The translations under genes were made by a program, and so were the position numbers. Below, piece after piece: positions 1 through 8,123 of a DNA stretch of 10,746 nucleotides. The notes beneath the pieces are model-generated. The model was not told the DNA's origin. It did no database searches and saw nothing but the letters and a program-made list of their open reading frames with translations. The DNA lies in the NCBI GenBank assembly GCA_016787375.1, contig JAEUUM010000557.1:1-10746 (forward strand), written 5' to 3'. The DNA comes from Saprospiraceae bacterium. Lineage in GTDB: Bacteria; Bacteroidota; Bacteroidia; Chitinophagales; Saprospiraceae. Numbering within the stretch: position 1 is the first letter of the stretch; each line of letters starts with the position of its first letter.

Positions 1-3000
1 GGCAAAACTGTTTATATTGATTTTTCTGCCACATGGTGCGGACCATGTTGGAATTATCACAACTCTGGTGCGTTGGAGGGTCTTTACAATCAATATGGCC
101 CAAGTGGAACAAATGAAGTGATGGTGTTTTTTATTGAAGCAGACCTCTCAACAAATCTAGCATGCCTTTACGGTCCGTCAGGATGTGTTGGAGGTACACA
201 AGGTAATTGGGTTGCTGGTACACCGTATCCAATAATTGACCTTAATTCATCTACTTCCTATGTGGCTTCCAATTATGCTATCACATACTACCCAACCATA
301 TATGCAATCTGTCCTCAAACCAAAAAGGTTTATGAGTCAGGTCAAAAATCAACTAGTGGTCAGTATTCATACGTGTCTTCTTGTGCGTTAAATTATTTAG
401 TTGATCAGGTAGTTAACGTAAAATGCAACGGAACGAAGACAGGAAGTATTGGAATCTCAACTGTACAAGGAAACCAACCATTCACTTATAAGTGGAGTAA
501 TGGTGCTACCACTCAGGATGTCTATGGACTAGGTGCAGGAACTTACAGTGTAACTGTGACAGATAAAAACGGAATTTTTGTAGTTTCAAATGATATTGAT
601 GTAAGCGAACCGGACGCAGTAGATGCTGTATCAACCATAATAGATGAGGGTTGTGAAGGGGATTTTGGCGGGGCAATCAATTTGGATGTTTCCGGAGGAG
701 TGCCCGGGTACACTTATTCGTGGAGTAATGGTAAGAATACTAAAAATATCTCGGGTCTTGCTGCCGGCAATTATACAGTAGTAATAACTGACGCAAATGC
801 CTGTAAAAAAACGCTTCCGTACACAGTATCTGCCGATCCATTGCCTGAAGCTTATGCAGGAGAGGACGAGTTGCTAAATTGTATCCATCCAACTCTGGAA
901 TTGGAGGGTGATGGCGAATCAGGAGGCGACATAACATACCTATGGACCACAACCAATGGGCATATTGTCAGTGGAGCCAATACTCTGATGCCTGTAGTTG
1001 ATAAAGCTGGAAACTATAAATTATTGGTTACAAATACAAGCACAGGATGTACGAGAACGGATGAAGCAAAAATAAGTGCTAATTTCACACCTACCAAAGC
1101 TGATGCTGGAAGTGATGGGACTGTAAATTGTCCAAACCCTCAGATTGTTTTGGATGGATCAAAATCTACTTCAGGTAACAACATCCAATATGATTGGATA
1201 ACATCCAATGGAAATATTGTAAGTGGAGGTAAAACAAATAAAGCAACAGTCAACAAGGGCGGAACATATACTTTGATTGTAACACACTTAATTAGTGGAT
1301 GTACTTCAGAGGATGAATCAATAGTTGTGCAAAATATTTCACCTGCAACTTCTGTTATTCAGGCTCCAAGTCAAATTAACTGTTCTAACACCAATATTAA
1401 CCTGGATGGAACTCAGTCTACCTCAGGCAATGATATTACATACTCTTGGTACACAATTGGTGGTAATATTGTAAGTGGTGCCAATACAAATATTGCAAAT
1501 GTGAACGCAGCTGGTCAGTATTTTTTAATTGTGAGCAACAAAGTTAGCCTTTGTACAGATACATCAAGTGTCACTGTCTTAGCTGATGCAAATGTTCCTT
1601 TAGCAAATGCAGGTCAAGGTGGAGAACTTAACTGTAACGTTTCTACAATTCAGTTGAATGGATCTCAGTCAAGTCAAGGTGGCAATATTTCTGTTTTGTG
1701 GACAACTCAGGACGGTAACATCGTATCAGGTGCAAATACATACACACCAACAGTTAACGCAAAAGGTACCTATATTATTGCAATAACAAATACTACCAGC
1801 GGTTGTGTGTCATATTCATCTGTTGTTATCACGGAAGACCAATTGGCCAAAGTACCTGATGCAGTTTACAATTATTCATCAAATTTACTAAGTGTGAATT
1901 TCTTAGATGCTTCCACTGGAGTACCTAGTTCATATTTATGGGATTTTGGTGATGGTGAAACATCAACTGAGGTAAATCCGGTACATGTTTATGCTGCAGA
2001 TGGCACATATACCGTGTGTTTGACTACAACAAACACATGCGGAGTTGATCAACTTTGTCAAACAATTACTGTTTCTAGTAATTCTTCAATTCCAAATATA
2101 AGTAATGTCGGAATTACCAATGCCACTTGTAAGGGTGGATCAGATGGTTGTATCGATATTTCTGTAATGAATGGAACTGCCCCTTATACCTATGCTTGGA
2201 GTAATGGTGTAACTACAGAGGACCCATGCAACATTGCTGCAGGTAATTACACAGTTACCATCACTGATGCGAATGGTGTTTCAACTGTTTCAGGGCTAAT
2301 CAGTGTATCAGAATTATATTATATAAACATCAATAATGCTTTTACAACCACTCCAGATTGCAATCAAGGAAATGGGGCAATTGCACTTGATATTAATAGC
2401 AACGGAGGTTCGTTAAATTATACATGGTCTCATGACCCTAATTTAAATGGTGCTGTTGCTGAGAATCTTCCGGAAGGAAATTACTCAGTTATCATAACAG
2501 ACCAGAATGGTTGCACTACAAAGAAAGAAATTGAATTGTTAGACAGCGGACAAAGAATAGCATCTGTTGTTTCTGATCCTCTATGTTTTGGTGATTCAAA
2601 TGGTGTAATTGATCTTACCGTTACAAGTGGCACAGCGCCATACACTTATCTGTGGGATAATGGTAGCACAACTGAAGATCTAACCGGATTGGCGCAGGGA
2701 ACTTATTCATGCGAAGTTACAGATGCAAATGGATGCAAGAAAACTGTCGAACTTGATGTGGTAACACCAGGACAAATTAGTACAAAAATTGATGTTATAA
2801 AACCTGTTAAAGGAAAAGACAATGGCACAATTGCTGCTACCGCAACTGGAGGCACCGCACCATTTACTTATCTTTGGAACAATGGCTCTACAGATCCAAT
2901 GATTACTAATCTTGCGCCTGGAACTTATACGGTGATTGTTACTGATGCAAATGGTTGTATCAGAGAGTTTACAGTTGTTCTTGAAGAAGCAGTGGGTACT

Positions 3001-3264
3001 ATTTCACTTGACATTCTAACATCAATAAATGTTTATCCTAATCCTAATACTGGAAGTTTTTGGGTAGAAGCATCTTTCTCAAAAAATACATCAATTGATC
3101 TCTCAGTTATGGATTTATTGGGAAGAAGAGTTTTCAATCAACAGTTCGAAGGACAAGAGTTAAAAACTTCAATTGATTTGAAGGAGTTTAACAGCGGTAC
3201 ATTCTTTGTTGTGATTTCGTCTAACAACGGACAGCATGTTGAAAAAATTAGCATTGTAAAATAG
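1..3264 (+). CDS. T9SS-exported thioredoxin/SprB-repeat/PKD multidomain surface protein (5'-partial)
   Basis: The frame is open from base 1, so the start codon and presumably a signal peptide lie upstream; 1087 residues are visible. Residues 1-130 form a thioredoxin-like domain with WCGPCW (cysteines 13 and 16) and a YYPT segment holding the likely cis-proline at residue 98. Four more cysteines (55, 62, 104, 128) suggest an exported, disulfide-bearing fold. Then follow two SprB-type repeats (134-279), four tandem PKD/Ig-like repeats (280-615), a classical PKD domain with WDFGDG (618-695), four further SprB repeats (699-998) and a type A T9SS sorting domain (1011-1087) starting VYPNPNTG and ending in KISIVK. 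By family knowledge the protein crosses the outer membrane by T9SS and is anchored or released at the cell surface. It is not SprB itself, which is far larger. Thiol redox or adhesion roles are inference. The gene ends at a strong terminator. Confidence 0.9.
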   Translation, partial: GKTVYIDFSATWCGPCWNYHNSGALEGLYNQYGPSGTNEVMVFFIEADLSTNLACLYGPSGCVGGTQGNWVAGTPYPIIDLNSSTSYVASNYAITYYPTIYAICPQTKKVYESGQKSTSGQYSYVSSCALNYLVDQVVNVKCNGTKTGSIGISTVQGNQPFTYKWSNGATTQDVYGLGAGTYSVTVTDKNGIFVVSNDIDVSEPDAVDAVSTIIDEGCEGDFGGAINLDVSGGVPGYTYSWSNGKNTKNISGLAAGNYTVVITDANACKKTLPYTVSADPLPEAYAGEDELLNCIHPTLELEGDGESGGDITYLWTTTNGHIVSGANTLMPVVDKAGNYKLLVTNTSTGCTRTDEAKISANFTPTKADAGSDGTVNCPNPQIVLDGSKSTSGNNIQYDWITSNGNIVSGGKTNKATVNKGGTYTLIVTHLISGCTSEDESIVVQNISPATSVIQAPSQINCSNTNINLDGTQSTSGNDITYSWYTIGGNIVSGANTNIANVNAAGQYFLIVSNKVSLCTDTSSVTVLADANVPLANAGQGGELNCNVSTIQLNGSQSSQGGNISVLWTTQDGNIVSGANTYTPTVNAKGTYIIAITNTTSGCVSYSSVVITEDQLAKVPDAVYNYSSNLLSVNFLDASTGVPSSYLWDFGDGETSTEVNPVHVYAADGTYTVCLTTTNTCGVDQLCQTITVSSNSSIPNISNVGITNATCKGGSDGCIDISVMNGTAPYTYAWSNGVTTEDPCNIAAGNYTVTITDANGVSTVSGLISVSELYYININNAFTTTPDCNQGNGAIALDINSNGGSLNYTWSHDPNLNGAVAENLPEGNYSVIITDQNGCTTKKEIELLDSGQRIASVVSDPLCFGDSNGVIDLTVTSGTAPYTYLWDNGSTTEDLTGLAQGTYSCEVTDANGCKKTVELDVVTPGQISTKIDVIKPVKGKDNGTIAATATGGTAPFTYLWNNGSTDPMITNLAPGTYTVIVTDANGCIREFTVVLEEAVGTISLDILTSINVYPNPNTGSFWVEASFSKNTSIDLSVMDLLGRRVFNQQFEGQELKTSIDLKEFNSGTFFVVISSNNGQHVEKISIVK
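400..837 (+). repeat. Two tandem SprB-type repeats (coding)
   Basis: Two units of about 70-77 codons lie just after the thioredoxin domain. Each has an early cysteine followed by a Gly-rich segment (CNGTKTGSIGI; CEGDFGGAINL), the core Y.WSNG..T..(V/I).GL.AG.Y.V and a closing TD.N. This is the pattern of the SprB repeat family found in Bacteroidota adhesins. They belong to the same family as the four units further downstream. Confidence 0.75.
838..1845 (+). repeat. Four tandem PKD/Ig-like repeats of about 84 codons
   Basis: Four consecutive units start near 838, 1087, 1339 and 1591, a period of about 250 bases. Each has an N-C pair near its start (LNC, VNC, INC, LNC), a LDG/LNG/LEG strand, a central W..T..G.IVSG..T segment, V...G.Y...VTN-like text and a late cysteine. 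The two cysteines per unit fit one intradomain disulfide. The core encoding GNIVSGANT is also conserved in DNA, but overall the copies have diverged, so this is an old duplication rather than a fresh one. Confidence 0.75.
2095..2994 (+). repeat. Four tandem SprB-type repeats (coding)
   Basis: Four units begin near 2095, 2314, 2551 and 2770. Cores include APYTYAWSNG, LNYTWSHD, APYTYLWDNG and APFTYLWNNG, each followed by a G.Y.V.(I/V)TD.NG strand. The first three carry the usual early cysteine (CKGGSDG, CNQGNG, CFGDSNG). The last has VKGKDNG instead, so the cysteine is missing and any disulfide made with the later NGC cysteine would be absent in that unit. Confidence 0.75.
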
Positions 3265-3287
3265 TATCAGGTTTGAATGCTACCAAT

Positions 3288-3324
3288 AAAAAAGTCCTTC
3301 CAGTAATATGGAAGGACTTTTTTT
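3288..3324. terminator. Intrinsic terminator, probably bidirectional
   Basis: A perfect 10-bp stem (AGTCCTTCCA at 3293-3302 with TGGAAGGACT at 3309-3318) encloses a 6-base loop. It is flanked by six A on the left and seven T on the right. The T-tract is suitable in both directions, and the flanking genes converge (stop codons at 3264 and 3391), so one hairpin can end both transcripts. Confidence 0.9.
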
Positions 3325-3390
3325 ATTTAATAACTTGTCTATATTTAGACTGGAATATGTGTTTATTACATTAAAATATTTTACAAGTTA

Positions 3391-4446
3391 CTATTTGAAA
3401 CCGTCATTAATTATCTGAAGAGTTTTTGTACCCGGGCACAATTCTTTTTCTGTTAATTTGCTTAGTGGTTTTGAAGAATTGGTATTTAGAAGTTTGTTTA
3501 GATTGGTTGGATTCTCCTCTAAATAAATCAATCCTGTTAAAATTTCTTGTTTGTCTCTGGCTTTTTGAAGGGCAGAAAAGGCAGAATTTTTGTCACCCGG
3601 ATCCCAATCTTTTTCAAGTTTATTTAACATGACATAAGATCCATCATGTAATTTAATGTTTTTGTGATCGCCTTCTTTATAATTAGTAAGTATTTCCTCC
3701 TGTATTGGAACGAAGTCAATAGTAGATGTTGCTTCAATATGCTGTCTTACGTAATCGTAAGATTTTGTAGAGCCTACATTATTGTTGAACGTGACGCAAG
3801 GAGAAATGACATTGATGAAAGCAAAACCTTCGTATTTCATAGCCGCTTCAATTAACGGAATAAGTTGTGTTTTATCACCAGAAAAACTTTGAGCTACAAA
3901 ACCTGCTCCTAATTCCAAAGCCAATCCTGCAAGGTCAATGGCCTGAAACATGTTCACTGATCCGGCTTTACTTTTTGAACCTTCATCTGCCGTAGCTGAA
4001 TCCTGACCTTTTGTTAAACCGTAACAACCGTTGTTCATGACAATATAAACCATGTTGAGGTTTCTTCTTATTGCATGGACGAATTGTCCCATACCTATTG
4101 ATGCGGAATCTCCATCTCCTGAAACACCAAAATACATTAATTCCTGATTTACTAAACTTGCTCCAGTTGCCACTGAAGGCATCCTTCCATGCACAGAGTT
4201 AAATCCATGTGAATTCCCCAAAAAGTAAGTTGGTGTTTTTGATGAACATCCAATACCTGAAAGTTTTGCTACTTTGTGAGGCTCTATATTAAGTTTAAAA
4301 CATGCTTCAACAATCGAAGCACTGATGGAATCGTGGCCGCATCCTGCACAGAGCGTAGACAAACCGCCTTCATATTCTTTAAATGTGTAGCCTAAGTTAT
4401 TTTTAGGAAGTCCAGGATGTTTAAAAGTGGGTCTTTGATAAGTCAT
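3391..4446 (-). CDS. korB: 2-oxoacid:ferredoxin oxidoreductase, beta subunit (2-oxoglutarate type, KorB)
   Basis: This 351-residue subunit holds the thiamine diphosphate and a [4Fe-4S] cluster of a CoA-dependent 2-oxoacid oxidoreductase. The TPP/Mg motif runs from GDGDS (110-114) to MNNG (137-140). Cysteines 33 and 36 (CAGCGH), 67 (GIGCSS) and 217 (SPC) have nearly the spacing of the four cluster ligands known in two-subunit archaeal-type enzymes. There is no extra ferredoxin domain. The ATG lies 5 bases after the korA stop, so the two are surely co-transcribed and probably translationally coupled. It is the last gene of the operon, with a terminator about 70 bases beyond the stop. Substrate choice (2-oxoglutarate over pyruvate) is inferred from subunit architecture and is not proven by the sequence. 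Confidence 0.92.
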   Translation of the reverse strand: MTYQRPTFKHPGLPKNNLGYTFKEYEGGLSTLCAGCGHDSISASIVEACFKLNIEPHKVAKLSGIGCSSKTPTYFLGNSHGFNSVHGRMPSVATGASLVNQELMYFGVSGDGDSASIGMGQFVHAIRRNLNMVYIVMNNGCYGLTKGQDSATADEGSKSKAGSVNMFQAIDLAGLALELGAGFVAQSFSGDKTQLIPLIEAAMKYEGFAFINVISPCVTFNNNVGSTKSYDYVRQHIEATSTIDFVPIQEEILTNYKEGDHKNIKLHDGSYVMLNKLEKDWDPGDKNSAFSALQKARDKQEILTGLIYLEENPTNLNKLLNTNSSKPLSKLTEKELCPGTKTLQIINDGFK

Positions 4447-4451
4447 TCTAT

Positions 4452-6281
4452 TTAGATATTGGCAGTTTGAGCAATTGTGAATTTGGATTTTTCCAAAATA
4501 TTGGATGTTATTTTATAGGCTGTTATTGGCATCCCATCATAGTTAAGAATTGAAATCAATTTGTTGGGGTCGATACTCAACTCGTTTACTAACAGGCTTT
4601 TGAGTTGAGCATCTCTGTTTTGTTCAATAACGTAAACTACATCATGTGAATGAATAAAATTCTCAACGGTATTATTGAAAGGGAATGATTTAATTCTAAT
4701 AGCATCCATTTTTAATCCTTTTTCTGCGAGTTGATCCAATGATTCTTCAGCTGAATACATTGAAGTGCCGAAAAACAAAATCCCTTCTTTGGAGTTATTA
4801 TTCGCTTGATAAAGATCTGGTGCCGGGACAATTGTTTTTGCTGTTTCCCACTTTAACAGAAGGCGATCTACATTTTTGACATAATCCTCTCCATCCTCAG
4901 TATAGCCGGCGTATTCATTGTGTGATGTGCCTCGTGTGAAGAAAGATCCTTTTGTTGGGTGAGTGCCGGGATATGTTCGATATGGGATTCCATCTCCATC
5001 TGTATCCAAGTATCTACCAAATTTTTCAATTTTATCCAAATCAGAGGCATCATAGACTTTACCCCTGTCATATTTTCTGTTTTCATCCCATACAAATGGA
5101 TCACTGACATGATCATTCATTCCCAGATCAAGATCGGTCAACAAAATGATTGGTGTTTGAAGTCGCTCTGCCAAATCGAGTGCTGTGGCAGTGAACTCAA
5201 AACATTCTTTCGGTGTACTGGGAAACAATAAAACATGTTTTGAGTCACCATGTGAGGCATAAGCAGCAAGTAGAATATCTGATTGCTGAGTTCTGGTTGG
5301 CATACCCGTTGATGGACCTGTTCTTTGAACATCAATTAGTACAGCCGGAATTTCAGCAAAATACGCAAGGCCTAAAAATTCGTTCATTAGTGAGACTCCC
5401 GGACCAGAGGTTGCTGTAAAAGAGCGGGCTCCATTCCATGAAGCACCAATTACCATTCCCAAAGCAGCTAATTCGTCCTCGGCTTGAACAATTGCATAGT
5501 TATTTTGACCGGTAATCGGGTCTACTCTAAATTCTTTAACATAACTCTCATAAGCTTCAACAACAGATGTTGAAGGAGTTATTGGATACCAGGCTGCAAC
5601 AGTTGCTCCACCATAGACTGCTCCCAGACCACAAGCTGTATTTCCATCAACTAAAATTTTGTCTCCGATTAGGTCTCGTCTTTCAACCCTTAAAGGCAAT
5701 GGATATGAGTAGTGGTCTTTAATATAATCAACTCCTAACTGAAGCGCTTTAATATTAGGAGCAATAAGTTTTTCCTTTCCTTGAAACTGATCGGCTAATA
5801 AGTCTTCAAACACTTCAAACTCAATATTCAGTAAAGCTGTTAAAGCCCCTACATATATAATGTTTTTGAAAAGTTGTCTTTGTCTGGGATCAGAATATTC
5901 ACGATTGCACATTTCCATTAAAGGAACCCCAATATAATTGATGTCATCTCTTATGAATGAAGGGTGCAACTTTTTAGTATTGTCATATAGGAAATAGCCT
6001 CCGGTTTTGACACTCTTTACATCTTGCATCATGCTTTGTGGATTCACACAAACCATGATGTCTATACCATCCCTTCTGCCGTAATATCCTTTTTCACTAA
6101 TTCTAACTTCATACCATGTTGGAAGACCTTGAATGTTGGAGGGGAATATATTTTTGGGGGTAACGGGAATTCCCATTCTAAAAATTGCCTTGGCAAAAAG
6201 GTAATTGGCACTGGCAGAACCTGTACCGTTCACATTGGCAAATTTTACAACTAAATCGTTTACTTTTATACTGCTTGACAT
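4452..6281 (-). CDS. korA: 2-oxoacid:ferredoxin oxidoreductase, fused gamma-alpha subunit (KorA)
   Basis: This 609-residue protein joins the gamma domain (about 10-190, with the early GTGSASAN loop and YYGRRDG) to the alpha/pyrimidine-binding domain (about 210-390). The alpha domain contains YPITPST at 232-238, the signature of the two-subunit 2-oxoacid:ferredoxin oxidoreductases, and the segment SGPGVSLMNE. The C-terminal part (about 495-600) is the domain II-like CoA-side region. With KorB it would convert 2-oxoglutarate and CoA to succinyl-CoA, CO2 and two low-potential electrons in the cytoplasm, reversibly. Between the alpha and C-terminal parts is a segment with DTDGDG (426-431) that resembles a calcium loop. 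Its ATG lies inside the end of the upstream oxidoreductase gene (16-base overlap), which implies coupled translation. Confidence 0.92.
   Translation of the reverse strand: MSSSIKVNDLVVKFANVNGTGSASANYLFAKAIFRMGIPVTPKNIFPSNIQGLPTWYEVRISEKGYYGRRDGIDIMVCVNPQSMMQDVKSVKTGGYFLYDNTKKLHPSFIRDDINYIGVPLMEMCNREYSDPRQRQLFKNIIYVGALTALLNIEFEVFEDLLADQFQGKEKLIAPNIKALQLGVDYIKDHYSYPLPLRVERRDLIGDKILVDGNTACGLGAVYGGATVAAWYPITPSTSVVEAYESYVKEFRVDPITGQNNYAIVQAEDELAALGMVIGASWNGARSFTATSGPGVSLMNEFLGLAYFAEIPAVLIDVQRTGPSTGMPTRTQQSDILLAAYASHGDSKHVLLFPSTPKECFEFTATALDLAERLQTPIILLTDLDLGMNDHVSDPFVWDENRKYDRGKVYDASDLDKIEKFGRYLDTDGDGIPYRTYPGTHPTKGSFFTRGTSHNEYAGYTEDGEDYVKNVDRLLLKWETAKTIVPAPDLYQANNNSKEGILFFGTSMYSAEESLDQLAEKGLKMDAIRIKSFPFNNTVENFIHSHDVVYVIEQNRDAQLKSLLVNELSIDPNKLISILNYDGMPITAYKITSNILEKSKFTIAQTANI
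4989..5006 (-). other. DxDGDG acidic loop in KorA
   Basis: Residues 426-431 of KorA read DTDGDG and are followed by a segment rich in Gly, Tyr and Thr. The pattern of alternating acidic residues with a terminal glycine is like an EF-hand calcium loop, but no EF-hand helices flank it. It may be a structural metal site or simply a surface turn. Confidence 0.35.
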
Positions 6282-8056
6282 GAATGACCAGCTTTTGAAG
6301 TGTTATATAAATATTTTTGCATGTCCCAAGCAGCAGTTGGACATCTTTCAGCACAAAGGCCACAGTGTAAACAAACATCTTCATCCTTAATCATAACCCT
6401 GCCTGTAGGTAGATTTTCTGATACATATAAATCTTGATGAATGTTTGTTGCTGGAGCTTTTAATCTAGTCCTTAAGTCACTTTCTTCACCATTGGTGGTG
6501 AATGTAATACAAGATGTTGGACAAATATCCATACAAGCGTCACACTCTATACATCTGCTGAAGTTAAATATTGTTTGTACATCACAATTTAAGCATCTTT
6601 GTGCCTCCTTGAAAGCCACTTGAACATCGAATCCCAACTCAACTTCTTTTTTTCGATCTGATAAAGTCAGAGTTTTATTGGCTTGTGGAACAACATATCG
6701 ATGGTCATTTGCAATGCCACTGTCATAACTCCATTCATGGATTCCCATTTTCTGACTTACAAGGTTTGTCATTGGGTCAGGCCGTTTGTATAAATCCTCA
6801 CCGGAACAAAACAAATCTATAGATACTGCCGCCGCATGTCCTTGTGCTATTGCTGTGATTACATTTTTTGGGCCAAAAGCAGCATCACCACCAAAGAAAA
6901 CTTTTGGTATACTTGATTGATAAGTTAGTTTATCCACTACAGGCATATTCCATTTATCGAAAAGCATCCCGGTTTCTCGTTCTATCCAAGGAAAACTATT
7001 TTCTTGTCCGATGGCAATGAGAACATCATCTGCTTCATAGAAAACTGGTGGTTCAGCTGTTGGCAATAATAATCTTTTACCATCCTCATCGTAAACAGCA
7101 TGAACTTTATCAAACATCATTCCTTTTAAAACTCCGTTTTCTACAACGAATGATTTTGGCACATGATTGTCGATAATCGGAATGTCCTCGTGTATTGCGT
7201 CTTCTTTTTCCCAAGGTGATGCTTTCATTTCCGCAAATGGACTTCTTACAATTACCTTAACTTCTTCACCACCTAATCTCCTTGATGTTCTGCAACAATC
7301 CATTGCTGTATTTCCGCCACCCAAGACAATCACTTTTTTACCAATTTTATTTGTGTGCTCAAACGCAACACTTGCAAGCCATTCAATACCAATATGAATA
7401 TTGGCTTTGCCTTCCTCTCTACCCGGCAACTCTGTCAAATCTCTTCCTTTGGGTGCACCCGTACCAACGAAAATTGCATCATAACCTTCCGCTAAAACAT
7501 CTTTTAAGCTTGAAACATATTTTTTAAAATGAGTATGAATGCCCATGTCGAGTACATAATTCACTTCTTCATCTAGGACTTCTGCTGGTAATCTGAATGA
7601 TGGAATTTGTGATCTCATCATACCACCTCCTTTAAACTGTTCATCAAAAAGATGTATTTCATAGCCCAAAGGAGCTAAATCTCTGGCCACTGTAAGTGAA
7701 GCTGGCCCACCACCAATTAAGGCAATTTTTTTACCGTTGGGAGCGAAAGGCCCTTGAGGCATCATCTTTTTTACATCACCTTTGAAATCAGCTGCAACTC
7801 TTTTTAGACGGCAAATTGCAACGGGTTCTTCTTCAATTCTTCCGCGCCTGCAAGCTGGTTCGCAAGGTCGGTCGCATGTTCGACCTAATACTCCCGGAAA
7901 CACATTGGATTCCCAGTTTACCATGTAGGCTTCCGAATATTTTTCAGCAGCTATTAACCTTATATATTCAGGTACAGGTGTATGTGCCGGACAAGCATAC
8001 TGGCAATCTACTACTTTATGGAAATATTCCGGATCGTTAATATTTGTAGGCTTCAC
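6266..8056 (-). CDS. GltD-like FAD/NAD(P)-dependent oxidoreductase with C-terminal 2x[4Fe-4S] ferredoxin domain
   Basis: This 596-residue protein has three parts. An N-terminal Fe-S region (about 1-95) has cysteines 18, 22, 61, 65 and 69, as in the glutamate synthase small subunit family. A two-nucleotide flavoprotein core follows, with a FAD loop GGGPAS (115-120), an NAD(P) loop GGGNTAMD (246-253) and the FAD-closing GGD (389-391). A bacterial-type ferredoxin domain (about 495-585) has C502-x2-C-x2-C-x3-CP and C562-x2-C-x2-C-x3-CP. The start is GTG: an in-frame TAG lies six codons upstream, no ATG intervenes, and the next methionine would remove the first cysteines. As first gene of the operon, overlapping korA, it probably passes electrons between KorAB and NAD(P). 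It is not a true GltD: no large glutamate synthase subunit is nearby, and GltD lacks this ferredoxin tail. Confidence 0.85.
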   Translation of the reverse strand: MKPTNINDPEYFHKVVDCQYACPAHTPVPEYIRLIAAEKYSEAYMVNWESNVFPGVLGRTCDRPCEPACRRGRIEEEPVAICRLKRVAADFKGDVKKMMPQGPFAPNGKKIALIGGGPASLTVARDLAPLGYEIHLFDEQFKGGGMMRSQIPSFRLPAEVLDEEVNYVLDMGIHTHFKKYVSSLKDVLAEGYDAIFVGTGAPKGRDLTELPGREEGKANIHIGIEWLASVAFEHTNKIGKKVIVLGGGNTAMDCCRTSRRLGGEEVKVIVRSPFAEMKASPWEKEDAIHEDIPIIDNHVPKSFVVENGVLKGMMFDKVHAVYDEDGKRLLLPTAEPPVFYEADDVLIAIGQENSFPWIERETGMLFDKWNMPVVDKLTYQSSIPKVFFGGDAAFGPKNVITAIAQGHAAAVSIDLFCSGEDLYKRPDPMTNLVSQKMGIHEWSYDSGIANDHRYVVPQANKTLTLSDRKKEVELGFDVQVAFKEAQRCLNCDVQTIFNFSRCIECDACMDICPTSCITFTTNGEESDLRTRLKAPATNIHQDLYVSENLPTGRVMIKDEDVCLHCGLCAERCPTAAWDMQKYLYNTSKAGHSCQAV

Positions 8057-8096
8057 TCTTTGATAATTTTTCTACACACTTAATTTTAATCAAGCT

Positions 8097-8123
8097 CAAA
8101 AATACAAAAAAAATAATGACAAA
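8097..8123 (-). promoter_or_regulatory. Bacteroidota-type promoter for the oxidoreductase-korAB operon
   Basis: On the minus strand TATTTTTG (8104-8097) matches the -7 consensus TAnnTTTG exactly. A TTTG (8123-8120) lies upstream with a 15-base gap, slightly shorter than the usual 17-23. Transcription would begin near 8090 and leave a leader of about 34 bases before the GTG at 8056. The element overlaps the T-tract of the adjacent hairpin. Confidence 0.5.

Noticed and set aside
740..952. Open frame of 70 codons on the minus strand inside the surface protein gene
   Set aside because: It lies wholly within a strongly supported repeat-coding gene, has no recognisable domain and no promoter or ribosome site; it is a shadow frame.
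400..2994. The regular repeats as a CRISPR array or mobile-element repeats
   Set aside because: The periodicity is codon-phased, runs through one intact reading frame and encodes protein domains; there are no short identical repeats with unique spacers.
1..3264. Naming the first gene sprB
   Set aside because: SprB repeats are shared by many T9SS cargo proteins; this one has a thioredoxin domain, PKD domains and a type A sorting domain, and is much shorter than the gliding adhesin.
6266..8056. Reading the flavoprotein as GltD, the glutamate synthase small subunit
   Set aside because: No large glutamate synthase subunit adjoins it, it carries an additional 2x[4Fe-4S] ferredoxin tail, and it is coupled to korAB; only the flavoprotein core is shared with GltD.
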